DNA of 64,000 nt, taken from positions 434,001-498,000 of the forward strand of contig NZ_CP133133.1 in assembly GCF_030908625.1 (NCBI RefSeq), written 5' to 3'. Both the position numbers and the translations under genes were made by a program. A model generated the notes under the pieces. That model saw nothing but the letters and a program-made list of their open reading frames with translations. It searched no databases and was not told the DNA's origin. Of the stretch, positions 52,065 to 61,201 are shown piece after piece. Source of the stretch: Paludicola sp. MB14-C6. Its GTDB lineage: Bacteria > Bacillota > Clostridia > Oscillospirales > Ruminococcaceae. Every line of letters starts with the position of its first letter. Within the stretch, counting starts at the first letter, position 1.

Positions 52065-52277
52065 GCTGAATCCTCACTTTCTTACATTAAAAATTTACAA
52101 GCTAACAACTTAACATAGAATTCAATTTGATTTAGTCTATATTAGGGATATTCTTTACATATTGACTCTATTCTAATTCTTAGTGTAATCCAAACAAAAT
52201 TTCATAACTATCTTATTTTTATAATTTCTATCCACAAAATACTTTAATTTTTGTATAATTTATGGTAAAGTTAAAGT
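52065..52277. promoter_or_regulatory. Divergent control region of GH20 operon and AraC-type gene
   Basis: A TATAAT (52254-52259) with TCCACA (52231-52236) 17 bp upstream points to the regulator gene; its leader would be only about 12 bases. The leftward promoter for the GH20 operon is not clear. I could not find a convincing operator repeat. The divergent layout suggests the regulator acts here. Confidence 0.4.
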
Positions 52278-53069
52278 ATGATTAAAAAAATATATTTCAA
52301 CCAAATTAATATCAACTATTTCGGTTATACTACACCTAGCTTTGTTCAATCAGAACTTGATAAATCAATCTCATATCGGCGTGATACTTTAGAAATGCAT
52401 ATGGGGCACGAAGATGAGAATCGATTGTTAATGCTTATTCGAAACGGCGACGTAGAACATTTAACAGCTGTAATAAAAGAATGGGGGGACAACAGCAATT
52501 CAACTGGGGGCATCATCGTTGGTGATTTAGCCGATGATAAATTATTGCAATGCCGTTATTTGTTTGTAGCCGGTATCGCTCTATCTATTCGGGCGGCAAT
52601 TGAAGGTGGATTGAACGAAGAATTAGCTTATGATTTAAGCGATGCTTATATTAATGCCATGAACAAAATAAATTCCGCAGAAAAAATTCTTAGTTTATCA
52701 ATAACTGCGGCTATTGATTTAACTAAGCGAGTTAAGCACACTAAGATTTCTAAAAGTTTACCTGTTAAAAAGTGTTGCGACTATATTTCCAATCATCTAC
52801 ATGAAAAAATCACACTATCTGATCTATCAAAATGCTGTGGACGAACAAAAAGCTGTCTATCAAGCGCATTTAAACAACAACTAGGCGTTTCCCCCTTAAC
52901 ATATGTTATGCATGAAAAACTAGAGGCAGTTCGTGAACAACTACTTTGTAGTGATACGCCGATTGTTTCACTAGCAACACAATATGGATTTTGCACACAC
53001 AGCAACTTATCTTTACATTTTAAAAAGACATATAGTGTTACTCCTGTTGAATATCGCAATCGTACATAA
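52278..53069 (+). CDS. AraC-family transcriptional regulator
   Basis: 263 residues. The C-terminal 100 carry the double helix-turn-helix: KITLSDLSKCCGRTKSCLSSAFKQ, then the second one ending in HSNLSLHFKKTYSVTPVEYR. The N-terminal part (about 1-150) is helical and of unknown ligand specificity; it resembles the sensor half found in some Clostridia rather than a cupin. It should activate the divergent GH20-GPH-GH3 operon in response to a sugar. The ribosome site before ATG 52278 is poor. Confidence 0.88.
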   Translation: MIKKIYFNQININYFGYTTPSFVQSELDKSISYRRDTLEMHMGHEDENRLLMLIRNGDVEHLTAVIKEWGDNSNSTGGIIVGDLADDKLLQCRYLFVAGIALSIRAAIEGGLNEELAYDLSDAYINAMNKINSAEKILSLSITAAIDLTKRVKHTKISKSLPVKKCCDYISNHLHEKITLSDLSKCCGRTKSCLSSAFKQQLGVSPLTYVMHEKLEAVREQLLCSDTPIVSLATQYGFCTHSNLSLHFKKTYSVTPVEYRNRT

Positions 53070-53111
53070 ATAATTTTATCAATAAGCATTTGATACTTTT
53101 AAACTCCATAA

Positions 53112-53162
53112 ACATAGAAAAAAGCTATCTTTAGGCTTGCCTAAAGATAGCTTTTTCTATGT
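53112..53162. terminator. Bidirectional terminator between AraC-type gene and yqfD
   Basis: A stem of more than 20 bp with the core AGCTATCTTTAGG and its complement around a CTTG loop; A-run and T-run lie within the stem on the two sides. Confidence 0.92.
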
Positions 53163-53169
53163 TTATCAT

Positions 53170-54354
53170 TTAAGATGGATTGCTTAATGCAATAGGCTTT
53201 TTTAAAGCAATATCTTGTTCTGTCGTATAATGTATCTTCATAGCATAAACGCCATCTTTTAATGAAGTTGAAATTTCTCTATTTATAATGGCGCACTCTT
53301 TTAAATCCGTATTTTCATATTCTATAAACTTTTTTTCTAATATTTTTTTTGCTTCTTCTTCCGTTAGTGCTGCTCCTTTTTTATTATAATATCGATATTC
53401 TTTTTTATATATACCTATGGGAAGCTCTTTTTTAAAAATGCGAAATGGACTATATTCATCTTTTACATCATAATTACCTTTCAATTTTATCATAATAAAT
53501 AAAGGTAACTTTGTATCCATGATATTAAAATAATACCGATTCTTAACCTTACCGGTATACTCTTTAGATAGTTGATCTATATCAATTTTCAAAGTTTTAT
53601 CAAGCTGAACTTCTGCTATAATTTTTGCATCCGAATGCAAATATGTAACCTCATTTCTCTGATTCACAAACGTACCGCTGACAATTACATCTCCTTGGTT
53701 TACTGTATATTTAGGCTGAACCATCTTTATACCATTATATACTTCCATATAACGTATTTGACCGGTTTTACTTGCTACTATGTCGCAAGGCTCATTATCC
53801 ATAATAACGGGGGGAATATATCGTTCTGAGACATCTACTTGAATTTTACATCCACTTTTATTGATGCTTAGCCAAGATAACTGGGGAAGCTTTAAAAGTG
53901 CCTCGTGCTTTTTTTCTCTAAAGTTTATAATAGGAATATAGGTCCATTTATGAATACCGATATCCTTTAACTCATCCAATATAATAGATGTAGGAACTTT
54001 TTCATTTCCATTCACTTCGATTTCCCACACAAAATTTTGAGAAATAAAAATGATAAGAGAAAAAATGATTGCACCACTCAACAATCCCCAGCGCTTTTTA
54101 TATCGTTCTGCTTTTGTTGGAATACCCGCTTTCTTTACAATTTCAACGTCTACATTCACTCTTCTTGCTAATTCAAGAATTTTATTATAATTATGGGCTA
54201 AAGTAATTGCTTGAAAGCCTTCATCGTTTTTTTGTAGTTTTGTTAAGCCAATATTATTCATCGAACATAGATTTATCAATCGTTCAGGAAATCCATTTCT
54301 CGCTTGAAATTGAATAGAACCTGCAAAATATCTTAGAATACTGTTTAAACTCAT
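53170..54354 (-). CDS. yqfD: Sporulation protein YqfD
   Basis: 394 residues with a single membrane helix near 90-110 and the YqfD outer domain, including WEIEVNGNEKVPTSIILDEL (a POTRA-like strand pattern) and GDVIVSGTF. Required for sporulation in Bacillus relatives under sigma-E; molecular function unclear. Directly follows yqfC, as in most spore-formers. Confidence 0.93.
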   Translation of the reverse strand: MSLNSILRYFAGSIQFQARNGFPERLINLCSMNNIGLTKLQKNDEGFQAITLAHNYNKILELARRVNVDVEIVKKAGIPTKAERYKKRWGLLSGAIIFSLIIFISQNFVWEIEVNGNEKVPTSIILDELKDIGIHKWTYIPIINFREKKHEALLKLPQLSWLSINKSGCKIQVDVSERYIPPVIMDNEPCDIVASKTGQIRYMEVYNGIKMVQPKYTVNQGDVIVSGTFVNQRNEVTYLHSDAKIIAEVQLDKTLKIDIDQLSKEYTGKVKNRYYFNIMDTKLPLFIMIKLKGNYDVKDEYSPFRIFKKELPIGIYKKEYRYYNKKGAALTEEEAKKILEKKFIEYENTDLKECAIINREISTSLKDGVYAMKIHYTTEQDIALKKPIALSNPS

Positions 54355-54372
54355 TTGACCACCCCAATTGTA

Positions 54373-54645
54373 TTACAAATATTCTACCCTTTGAATAATG
54401 CCCTTTATTTCCAAGCTATCTTGAGATAAACTTTCAATTGTCAGCTTCTGTCCATAAAAATCGACTTCTAGATTTTCTAAGTTAATTCTTATCAATTCAT
54501 CCGTATATTCGATAATGCCTTTTGCACCTTGAATGACAGCTTCTTTATTCCCTACTATTTCAATTTGAGAATGTGCAACAATATCTTCTTTTACATTGAT
54601 AAAAGCCTTAATTAAACTATTCTTTCCATCACGCTTTGCCATCAT
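54373..54645 (-). CDS. yqfC: Sporulation protein YqfC
   Basis: 90 residues from ATG 54645 (GAGAGGG upstream); a longer frame to 54711 lacks a site. The sequence has the YqfC features IEIVGNKEAVIQGAKGIIEY and GQKLTIESLSQDSLEIKG. A small beta-rich protein of unknown biochemical function, expressed in the mother cell in relatives. 18 bases upstream of yqfD. Confidence 0.9.
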   Translation of the reverse strand: MMAKRDGKNSLIKAFINVKEDIVAHSQIEIVGNKEAVIQGAKGIIEYTDELIRINLENLEVDFYGQKLTIESLSQDSLEIKGIIQRVEYL

Positions 54646-54745
54646 ATTCCCTCTCTTATCACAGTATTTAACTACTATTAAATATATTATAATATTCTTT
54701 CGCATATACATATATTCACAGAATAAACGTCATTTGAGGTGGATT

Positions 54746-55831
54746 ATGAATACAAAAATTCCGTATTATTTAAAAAATCTATTTCTTTTAATCATGATAT
54801 ACTTATTATTGTTTAGTATTATTTTTTTCTCTAGCGAACTGGCAAGTGGCATTAAAAATGGAATTACAATTTCATTGAATCTTGTAATTCCGTCATTATT
54901 TATATTTATGATATTTTCAAATATCATTATGAAATCTTCTTTATGCAGAATCATATCTTATCCGTTTCGCTTTATTGCAAAACATATATATAAAATAAGC
55001 CCACAACATATTACGATTGTTGTCCTTAGCTTAATTGGTGGTTATCCGATTGGAGCTAAGTTAATTTCAAACGCAGTAGCGGAACAAAAAATGTCTACTA
55101 TCACCGGTGAAAAAATGTTATGTTACTGTGTGAATTGCAGTCCTGCTTTTCTCATTACAGCTGTAGGTAGCAGCATATTCCATAACGCTAAAATTGGGGT
55201 ACTCATTTTTATTTCTCAAGTTATTGCTTGCTTAATAGTGGGTTTTCTAACATCTAAATTTTATAACAACAAAGATACATCTATTCAATTAAAACCAACC
55301 AAACCTCCCAAAATAAATGCAACTTTAATTGTAAATTCTGTTAACGATGCGGTTCGCTCCTTAATCGTTATATGCAGCTTTATTGTTGCATTTTCCGCAT
55401 TCATGCCATTAGTTGGAGTGTTTACTCAAAAACTAGATCCGAACTTAAATATCGTAATACAAGGTTTACTTGAAGTAACAACAGCCTGCAATGCATTGCG
55501 TGACCTACATTCACCTCATGTAATTCTTTATGCTGCAATATTCACTGCTTTTGGTGGCATTTGTGTTCATTTACAGGTTTGCGCTATGTTAAAAGGCAGC
55601 AACATTCGATTACGAAAATTCTATTTTTATCGAATCATTTATACAGCAATCAGCGGGTTAATCGTATTTTTCTATCTAAAGTTATTTCCTAATACAATGA
55701 ATTGCATTAGCTTTAACACATCACAATCTACAAAAACATATTCTGTATCCCCAGCGGCTACCTTATTTTTAATTCTATTGTCTATTCTATTGTTGTTTTT
55801 CTGTAAAAAATCTGATAAAATGAAGGCATAG
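54746..55831 (+). CDS. ylbJ: Sporulation integral membrane protein YlbJ
   Basis: 361 residues with about eight membrane helices and the nucleoside-recognition (Gate) motifs: SLNLVIPSLFIFMIFSNII, SLIGGYPIGAKL and CVNCSPAFLITAVGSSIF. YlbJ is made in the mother cell and affects spore cortex/coat. ATG 54746 follows GAGGTGG; upstream in-frame starts run antisense to yqfC. Divergent from yqfC-yqfD, which fits shared sporulation control. Confidence 0.9.
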   Translation: MNTKIPYYLKNLFLLIMIYLLLFSIIFFSSELASGIKNGITISLNLVIPSLFIFMIFSNIIMKSSLCRIISYPFRFIAKHIYKISPQHITIVVLSLIGGYPIGAKLISNAVAEQKMSTITGEKMLCYCVNCSPAFLITAVGSSIFHNAKIGVLIFISQVIACLIVGFLTSKFYNNKDTSIQLKPTKPPKINATLIVNSVNDAVRSLIVICSFIVAFSAFMPLVGVFTQKLDPNLNIVIQGLLEVTTACNALRDLHSPHVILYAAIFTAFGGICVHLQVCAMLKGSNIRLRKFYFYRIIYTAISGLIVFFYLKLFPNTMNCISFNTSQSTKTYSVSPAATLFLILLSILLLFFCKKSDKMKA

Positions 55832-55851
55832 AATTCATTTAGGAGGCAATT

Positions 55852-56067
55852 ATGAAAACTGCATTATTCGGAAAGCATATTGAACCGGCTTGTCAATATT
55901 GCGAAAATGGTAAACTAACAAAGGATAATCAAATGGTTTTATGCATGAAGCATGGAGCAAAACAACCTTATTCCAATTGCCGCTCTTTTATATATGCACC
56001 ATTAAAGCGTATTCCTAAGAAAAGTGCTCCACTTCCTAAGTATAATAAGAAGGATTTTGAATTATAA
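55852..56067 (+). CDS. Small conserved clostridial Cys-rich protein, 71 aa
   Basis: The sequence has IEPACQYCENG, MVLCMKHG and NCRSFIYAPLKRIP, a pattern common in Ruminococcaceae-type genomes without known function. Four cysteines could hold zinc. AGGAGG precedes ATG 55852. It sits between ylbJ and queH in the same direction with 2- to 20-base gaps. Confidence 0.65.
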   Translation: MKTALFGKHIEPACQYCENGKLTKDNQMVLCMKHGAKQPYSNCRSFIYAPLKRIPKKSAPLPKYNKKDFEL

Positions 56068-56069
56068 TC

Positions 56070-56696
56070 ATGAATACAATAAATTATCAAAAAATGTTGG
56101 ATTCCGAACTGGAAACAATCAATAAAGAAAATCGTACACCCACCCTATTACTTCATAGTTGCTGTGCACCTTGTAGTAGCTGTGTATTAGAGTATTTATC
56201 TGAATATTTCAACATTACAATCTATTATTACAATCCCAATATTTATCCGGAACAAGAATATTATCGTAGACTTCAAGAGCAAATTGACTTTATTGCCAAG
56301 TTGAACACAAAAAACGCAATTCAATTGATACAAGGCGATTTTAACACAGACGCATTCTATACCATAGCAAAGGGGTTTGAAGAGGAAAAAGAAGGCGCTG
56401 AACGTTGTTTCCGTTGTTATGAGCTTCGTTTGCGTGAAGCAGCAATTCTTGCAAAAGAAAAAGGTTTTGACTATTTTACAACTACTCTTTCCATCAGCCC
56501 CCATAAAAATGCTGAAGTTTTAAATCAAATTGGTAAAAAACTTTCAGAAGAATTCAATATTGCTTATCTATATTCTGATTTTAAAAAGAAAAATGGCTAT
56601 AAGCGCTCAATTGAACTTTCAAAAGAATACAATTTATACCGACAAGATTATTGTGGTTGTGTTTATTCTAAAAATAACGTTATACAAAAAAACTAG
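56070..56696 (+). CDS. queH: Epoxyqueuosine reductase QueH
   Basis: 208 residues. The cysteine pairs LLHSCCAPCSS near 29-34, ERCFRCYELR near 110 and the late DYCGCVYS match QueH (DUF208), which binds an iron-sulfur cluster and reduces epoxyqueuosine to queuosine in tRNA wobble positions. It replaces the B12-dependent QueG. ATG 56070 is 2 bases after the preceding stop. Confidence 0.93.
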   Translation: MNTINYQKMLDSELETINKENRTPTLLLHSCCAPCSSCVLEYLSEYFNITIYYYNPNIYPEQEYYRRLQEQIDFIAKLNTKNAIQLIQGDFNTDAFYTIAKGFEEEKEGAERCFRCYELRLREAAILAKEKGFDYFTTTLSISPHKNAEVLNQIGKKLSEEFNIAYLYSDFKKKNGYKRSIELSKEYNLYRQDYCGCVYSKNNVIQKN

Positions 56697-56722
56697 CTCT
56701 GTAAATCAGAACTAGTTTTTTG
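56687..56722 (+). terminator. Terminator after queH
   Basis: AAAAAACTAG (56687-56696) pairs with CTAGTTTTTT (56712-56721), with an inner TCTG/CAGA pair. The stem overlaps the queH stop and the convergent side serves nrdJ. Confidence 0.8.
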
Positions 56723-56742
56723 TTATTTTAATAGACTTAGTC

Positions 56743-59004
56743 TTATCCGCATTTGCTGTATCCGCAATTACGGCAAGTAGTACATCCACCTTCATGTTCT
56801 AATGTACTTCCACACTCGGGGCAATACTTAAACATTTTTTCATTTGTTGTTGTATTCACCTTTTCGGTTTTTTTCTGCTTCAATACGCTGTTTACTTTTT
56901 CGGTTATATCTTTTCCGCGTTTAATATCCTTTTGCAAATCATTTACTTTCTTAATTACTTTTGCAATCGCATCCGGACATGATGTACACTTTAGCCCAGT
57001 TTGACGTACTGTAGATGGACAACGAATTCCTTTTAATTGATCAATGATTTCTTCAACAGATATACCGGAACGAAGCGAAATAGAAACCAATCTGGCGGTA
57101 GCTTCTGACTGTGATGGACATCCTCCAGCCTTGCCGGTGCTTGTAAAGACTTCGCAAATTCCGTTATCGTCATAGTTAACGGTAACATATAAGTTACCAC
57201 ATCCAATTTTCACGCACTCAGTCATACCCATTGTAATTTCTGGGCGAGGACGAGGAGTAATACTATTAGCTACTGCAGGAACAGGTTTACCGTTATTAAC
57301 TTTGCCGATATTTAATACTTGCGAATCTCTTGAACCATCACGATAAATCGTAACGCCCTTGCAACCGAGCTTATAAGCTAACATATATACTTCGCTTACT
57401 TCTTCTTTTGTTGCAGAGTTCGTAAAATTAACCGTCTTAGAAACAGCATTATCCGTTTCAGATTGAAACGCCGCTTGCATTTCGATATGATATTCAGGCG
57501 AAATATCGTGAGAGCAAACAAAAACTTTCTTAATATCATCCGGCAACTCTTCAATATGCGCTAAAGTGCCTTCATTTGAAATTGTTCTCATTAATTCTTC
57601 TGAATATAGTCCTCGTTTTATTAAAGTATCTTTTAAAATAGGATTAACTTCAATCATTTCAGTATTATCCATAACATTACGAATAAAAGCATATGCAAAT
57701 ATAGGTTCTACGCCTGAACTAACGCCGCTAATTATAGAAATCGTTCCTGTTGGTGCAATCGTTGTAATTGTACCGTTTCGCATAGGTGTACCGTTTTTAT
57801 AGATACTTTGATTAAATAAAGGAAATGCACCACGAATTTCAGCTAGTTTTTCACTTTCTTCTTTTCCAACATGGTTAACAATGCCCATAACTTTTTTAGC
57901 AAGTTTTACGCCTTCTTTTGAGTTATACGGTATTTCCATTCTCAAAAGCATATCTGCAAATCCCATTACGCCTAAGCCTATCTTTCTTGTTTGCTTTGTC
58001 ATATGATCAATTTCAGGGATTGGATAATTATTCACATCAATTACGTTATCTAAAAAATGAACTGCTTTACGAACAGTAGATTCCAATTTTACACGATCCA
58101 ATTCATACTTACCGTTCGTTTCCTTTAACATTTCAATTAAGTTAATAGAACCAAGGTTACATGATTCATATGGCAGTAATGGCTGCTCTCCACAAGGATT
58201 TGTACTTTCAATTTCAGCAACTTCAGGAACAATATTATCTCTATTCAAACGATCTAAGAAAATAATACCAGGTTCGCCGTTTCTCCAAGCACTTTCAACT
58301 ATTTTTTCATACACCATCTTAGCATTGATACTACTTACGACTTTTTTTGTAGATGAATTTATTAAGTCGTAATTTTCATCAGCCTCAACCGCTTTCATAA
58401 ATCGTTCAGTAATACCTACGCTGATGTTGAAATTAGTAATTTCTGTTGCATTTTTTTTGCAATCAATAAATTCTAAAATATCAGGATGATCTACACGTAG
58501 AATTCCCATATTTGCTCCACGACGAGTTCCACCTTGCTTTACAGCTTCAGTTGCCATGTTAAATACTCGCATAAAACTAACAGGACCTGAAGCTACGCCA
58601 CCTGTTGTATTAACTGTTGCGCCGGATGGACGAATTCTGGAAAATGAAAATCCAGTTCCGCCTCCGGACTTATGTATTAATGCAGCTTGCTTAATCGCAT
58701 CAAATATACCCTCCATTGAATCTTCTATCGGAAGTACAAAACAAGCTGAAAGTTGACCTAATGGTCTACCAGCGTTCATAAGTGTTGGCGAATTTGGCAT
58801 AAATTCTAAATTCGTCATCATATCATAAAATTCTTTTGATATGTCATTAACGTTAGCTTTTTTATCATAAATTAAATCTGCTTTTGCAATCGCATCAGCA
58901 ACTCGCTTAAATAAACCTTCTACTGTTTCAACTACTTCACCTTTGTCATTCTTAGCTAAATATCTTTTTTCTAATACTATCTTTGCATTTTCAGAAATCT
59001 TCAT
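56743..59004 (-). CDS. nrdJ: Vitamin B12-dependent (class II) ribonucleotide reductase
   Basis: 753 residues. The reductase barrel has FMPNSPTLMNAGRPLGQLSACFVLP, HKSGGGTGFSFSRIRP, ESTNPCGEQPLLPYESCNLGS (active-site cysteines and Glu) and TIAPTGTISIISGVSSG. The C-terminal 150 residues carry a vitamin-B12-RNR tail with cysteine motifs and a final zinc ribbon (CPECGSTL and CRNCGYSKCG). It reduces ribonucleotides using adenosylcobalamin and works with or without oxygen. The operator at 59027-59073 places it under NrdR. Confidence 0.97.
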   Translation of the reverse strand: MKISENAKIVLEKRYLAKNDKGEVVETVEGLFKRVADAIAKADLIYDKKANVNDISKEFYDMMTNLEFMPNSPTLMNAGRPLGQLSACFVLPIEDSMEGIFDAIKQAALIHKSGGGTGFSFSRIRPSGATVNTTGGVASGPVSFMRVFNMATEAVKQGGTRRGANMGILRVDHPDILEFIDCKKNATEITNFNISVGITERFMKAVEADENYDLINSSTKKVVSSINAKMVYEKIVESAWRNGEPGIIFLDRLNRDNIVPEVAEIESTNPCGEQPLLPYESCNLGSINLIEMLKETNGKYELDRVKLESTVRKAVHFLDNVIDVNNYPIPEIDHMTKQTRKIGLGVMGFADMLLRMEIPYNSKEGVKLAKKVMGIVNHVGKEESEKLAEIRGAFPLFNQSIYKNGTPMRNGTITTIAPTGTISIISGVSSGVEPIFAYAFIRNVMDNTEMIEVNPILKDTLIKRGLYSEELMRTISNEGTLAHIEELPDDIKKVFVCSHDISPEYHIEMQAAFQSETDNAVSKTVNFTNSATKEEVSEVYMLAYKLGCKGVTIYRDGSRDSQVLNIGKVNNGKPVPAVANSITPRPRPEITMGMTECVKIGCGNLYVTVNYDDNGICEVFTSTGKAGGCPSQSEATARLVSISLRSGISVEEIIDQLKGIRCPSTVRQTGLKCTSCPDAIAKVIKKVNDLQKDIKRGKDITEKVNSVLKQKKTEKVNTTTNEKMFKYCPECGSTLEHEGGCTTCRNCGYSKCG

Positions 59005-59026
59005 TTTTTAACTCCTCCCGAAAGCA

Positions 59027-59073
59027 TACATTATATTGTATACTCTTCTATAGTTGATACAATATATTGTATC
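59027..59073 (-). promoter_or_regulatory. Tandem NrdR boxes upstream of nrdJ
   Basis: TACATTATATTGTA (59027-59040) and the perfect 18-bp palindrome GATACAATATATTGTATC (59056-59073) fit the NrdR box. Their centres are 31 bp apart, three helical turns, as known for NrdR operators. They lie within 70 bp of the nrdJ start. Confidence 0.88.
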
Positions 59074-59105
59074 ATAGCAATATATATAATACAACATGAA
59101 AATAA

Positions 59106-59135
59106 AAAAATTCGTCGAAATATCGACGAATTTTT
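59106..59135. terminator. Hairpin between nrdJ promoter and ispH-rpsA end
   Basis: AAAAATTCGTCGA and its complement form a 13-bp stem with a 4-base loop (AATA) and A/T-runs on both sides. Confidence 0.75.
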
Positions 59136-59165
59136 AAAAAGTTTTTTTATTAATACAAATATTAT

Positions 59166-59195
59166 AAAACGCACCTTTTAGTAAAGGTGCGTTTT
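59166..59195 (-). terminator. Terminator of the cmk-plsC-ispH/rpsA unit
   Basis: AAAACGCACCTTT (59166-59178) pairs exactly with 59183-59195 around a 4-base loop, just after the fusion-gene stop. Confidence 0.85.
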
Positions 59196-59203
59196 GATTT
59201 AAA

Positions 59204-61201
59204 CTATTCAGCAGTTGGTTCTTCGATAATGCCTGCTTCTACAGCTTCGTCAATATTCTCTCTGTCTCTTTTTTGCTCTTCTTCTGAAAGTAAAGCTCTC
59301 ATAGACAAGCTAACACGTTTTTTATTAGCATCGATTTCAATAATCTTAGCTTGAACGTCTTGACCTACTTTTAATACATCAGCAATTTTGTCTACACGTT
59401 TATTAGCAATTTGAGAAATATGGATTAAACCATCAACACCAGGAATGATTTCAGCAAATGCACCATAAGTTGTGAAAGAAACTACTTTTGCATCAACAAC
59501 ATCATCTACATTGTATTTGCTTGAAAAGATTACCCATGGATTTTCTTCTGATTTTTTGTAGCCCAAAGAAATACGTTTTTTCTCTTTATCTACATCTTTA
59601 ATGTAAACTTCAACAACTTCGCCTTCTTTTAATACTTCTGAAGGATGTTTGATTTTAGACCAAGATAGCTCAGTTACATGAATCATACCATCTACTCCGC
59701 CAAGATCAACAAAAGCGCCATATGGAGTTAGAGATTTTACTTCTCCAGTAAAAGTTTTGCCAACTTCAACTTCATCCCAGAATTTTGCTTGTTTTTCTTT
59801 TCTAGCAGTTGCTAATACTGCTCTAACGGAACCTTTTGCTCTATTGCGTTTTTCGTTAATTTCAATCACTTTTAATTTTACGTTTTGTTTTAGAAGTGTT
59901 GTTAAATCTTCAACACGTTTATCAGAAGCTTGAGAAGCAGGAACAAATAGTTTTGTATTGCAAGCAAATACTAATACGCCGCCTCTAACAACGTCAGTAA
60001 TTACGCCATCAATTACAGCATCTTCTTCGTAAGCTTTTTTCAAGTTTTCAAAACCAGCTAAAGCATCACAACGTTTTTTACTTAAAGTAACAATACCTTC
60101 TTGGTCGTTAACTTTAACAACAACTAAATCAAGCTCATCGCCTTTTTTTACAATGTCTTCCACTTTAAGAGTTGGGTTATCTGATAGTTCATCAGCGGGA
60201 ATAATACCAGCTTGTTTTGCACCAATGTCAACATGAACTTCATTAGCTGCTACATTAGTAACGTATCCCTTTACCCTCTTACCATTGTATATTTTTTCAC
60301 TTTCCAAGGATTGCTCTAGCAATGTTGCAAAGTCTAATTCATTTTCTTCATTTCTTAAAATCTCACTCATAGTTTTAAGAACCTCCTCAATTATATAAGC
60401 CGGTGTAGATGCTCCGGCAGTGATACCAATCTTGTCATAAGCGAATAAATCAATGTCAAACAACTCGTCCTTAGTTTCAATGAGTACCGTTTTACAATAT
60501 TGGGAACAAACTTGACTAAGTTTTTTTGTATTAGAACTATGTTTGCCGCCAATGACAAACATAATGTCGTTCATTGCAGCCAAACTTGCCGCTTCACTTT
60601 GACGAATACTGGTCGCACTACATATTGTATCAAATAATTTTATATTTGTATATAGTTTTTTTGCAATTAAAGCGCATTCATTCCAATAAATTGTATTAAA
60701 AGTCGTTTGGGCAACTAAAATGCTGTTATTTTTTTCCTCATCAGATAGCTTGTGATACAAACTTTCCAATTCTTCCGCATTGGCTACCACATAAGATTTT
60801 CCGATGCAATGACCTTGAATTCCACATACTTCCGGATGGGTATCATCTCCTGCTATAATAACAGTTTTACCATTTATAGATTGTTCTTTCACAATTTTAT
60901 GAATTTTTGATACATAAGGGCACGTTGCATCTGCAAAAGAAATATTTTCTTTTGCAAATTCAGTATAAATGGAAAGTGGTACTCCATGAGACCGAATTAC
61001 AACAATTTCATCTTTTTTTGCTTCTTGGGGGGTGTTAATGATCCTAGCCCCTTCATTTTGCAATTTTAAAACTAATTGATCATTATGTATGATCGGACCT
61101 AGTGATGCAACCTTTTGCCCTTTTTTTAATATATCGAACACAAGATTAACCGCTCTATCTACTCCGAAACAAAATCCCGCAGATTTAGCTAATGTTATCA
61201 T
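59204..61201 (-). CDS. IspH (HMBPP reductase) fused to ribosomal protein S1-like domains
   Basis: 665 residues. Residues 1 to about 280 are IspH: AGFCFGVDRAVN, RSHGVP, DATCPYV, ICSATSIRQ and TAGASTP, with the three iron-sulfur cysteines. It makes IPP and DMAPP at the end of the MEP pathway. From about 310, four S1 repeats follow (for example GEVKSLTPYGAFVDLGGVDG and AKVVSFTTYGAFAEIIPGVDG). The fusion is standard in many Clostridia, so it is not an assembly artefact. It overlaps plsC by 17 bases. Confidence 0.96.
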   Translation of the reverse strand: MITLAKSAGFCFGVDRAVNLVFDILKKGQKVASLGPIIHNDQLVLKLQNEGARIINTPQEAKKDEIVVIRSHGVPLSIYTEFAKENISFADATCPYVSKIHKIVKEQSINGKTVIIAGDDTHPEVCGIQGHCIGKSYVVANAEELESLYHKLSDEEKNNSILVAQTTFNTIYWNECALIAKKLYTNIKLFDTICSATSIRQSEAASLAAMNDIMFVIGGKHSSNTKKLSQVCSQYCKTVLIETKDELFDIDLFAYDKIGITAGASTPAYIIEEVLKTMSEILRNEENELDFATLLEQSLESEKIYNGKRVKGYVTNVAANEVHVDIGAKQAGIIPADELSDNPTLKVEDIVKKGDELDLVVVKVNDQEGIVTLSKKRCDALAGFENLKKAYEEDAVIDGVITDVVRGGVLVFACNTKLFVPASQASDKRVEDLTTLLKQNVKLKVIEINEKRNRAKGSVRAVLATARKEKQAKFWDEVEVGKTFTGEVKSLTPYGAFVDLGGVDGMIHVTELSWSKIKHPSEVLKEGEVVEVYIKDVDKEKKRISLGYKKSEENPWVIFSSKYNVDDVVDAKVVSFTTYGAFAEIIPGVDGLIHISQIANKRVDKIADVLKVGQDVQAKIIEIDANKKRVSLSMRALLSEEEQKRDRENIDEAVEAGIIEEPTAE

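Noticed and set aside
59204..61201. Chimeric assembly joining ispH and rpsA
   Set aside because: This fusion is a known normal gene in many Clostridia and the frame is continuous.
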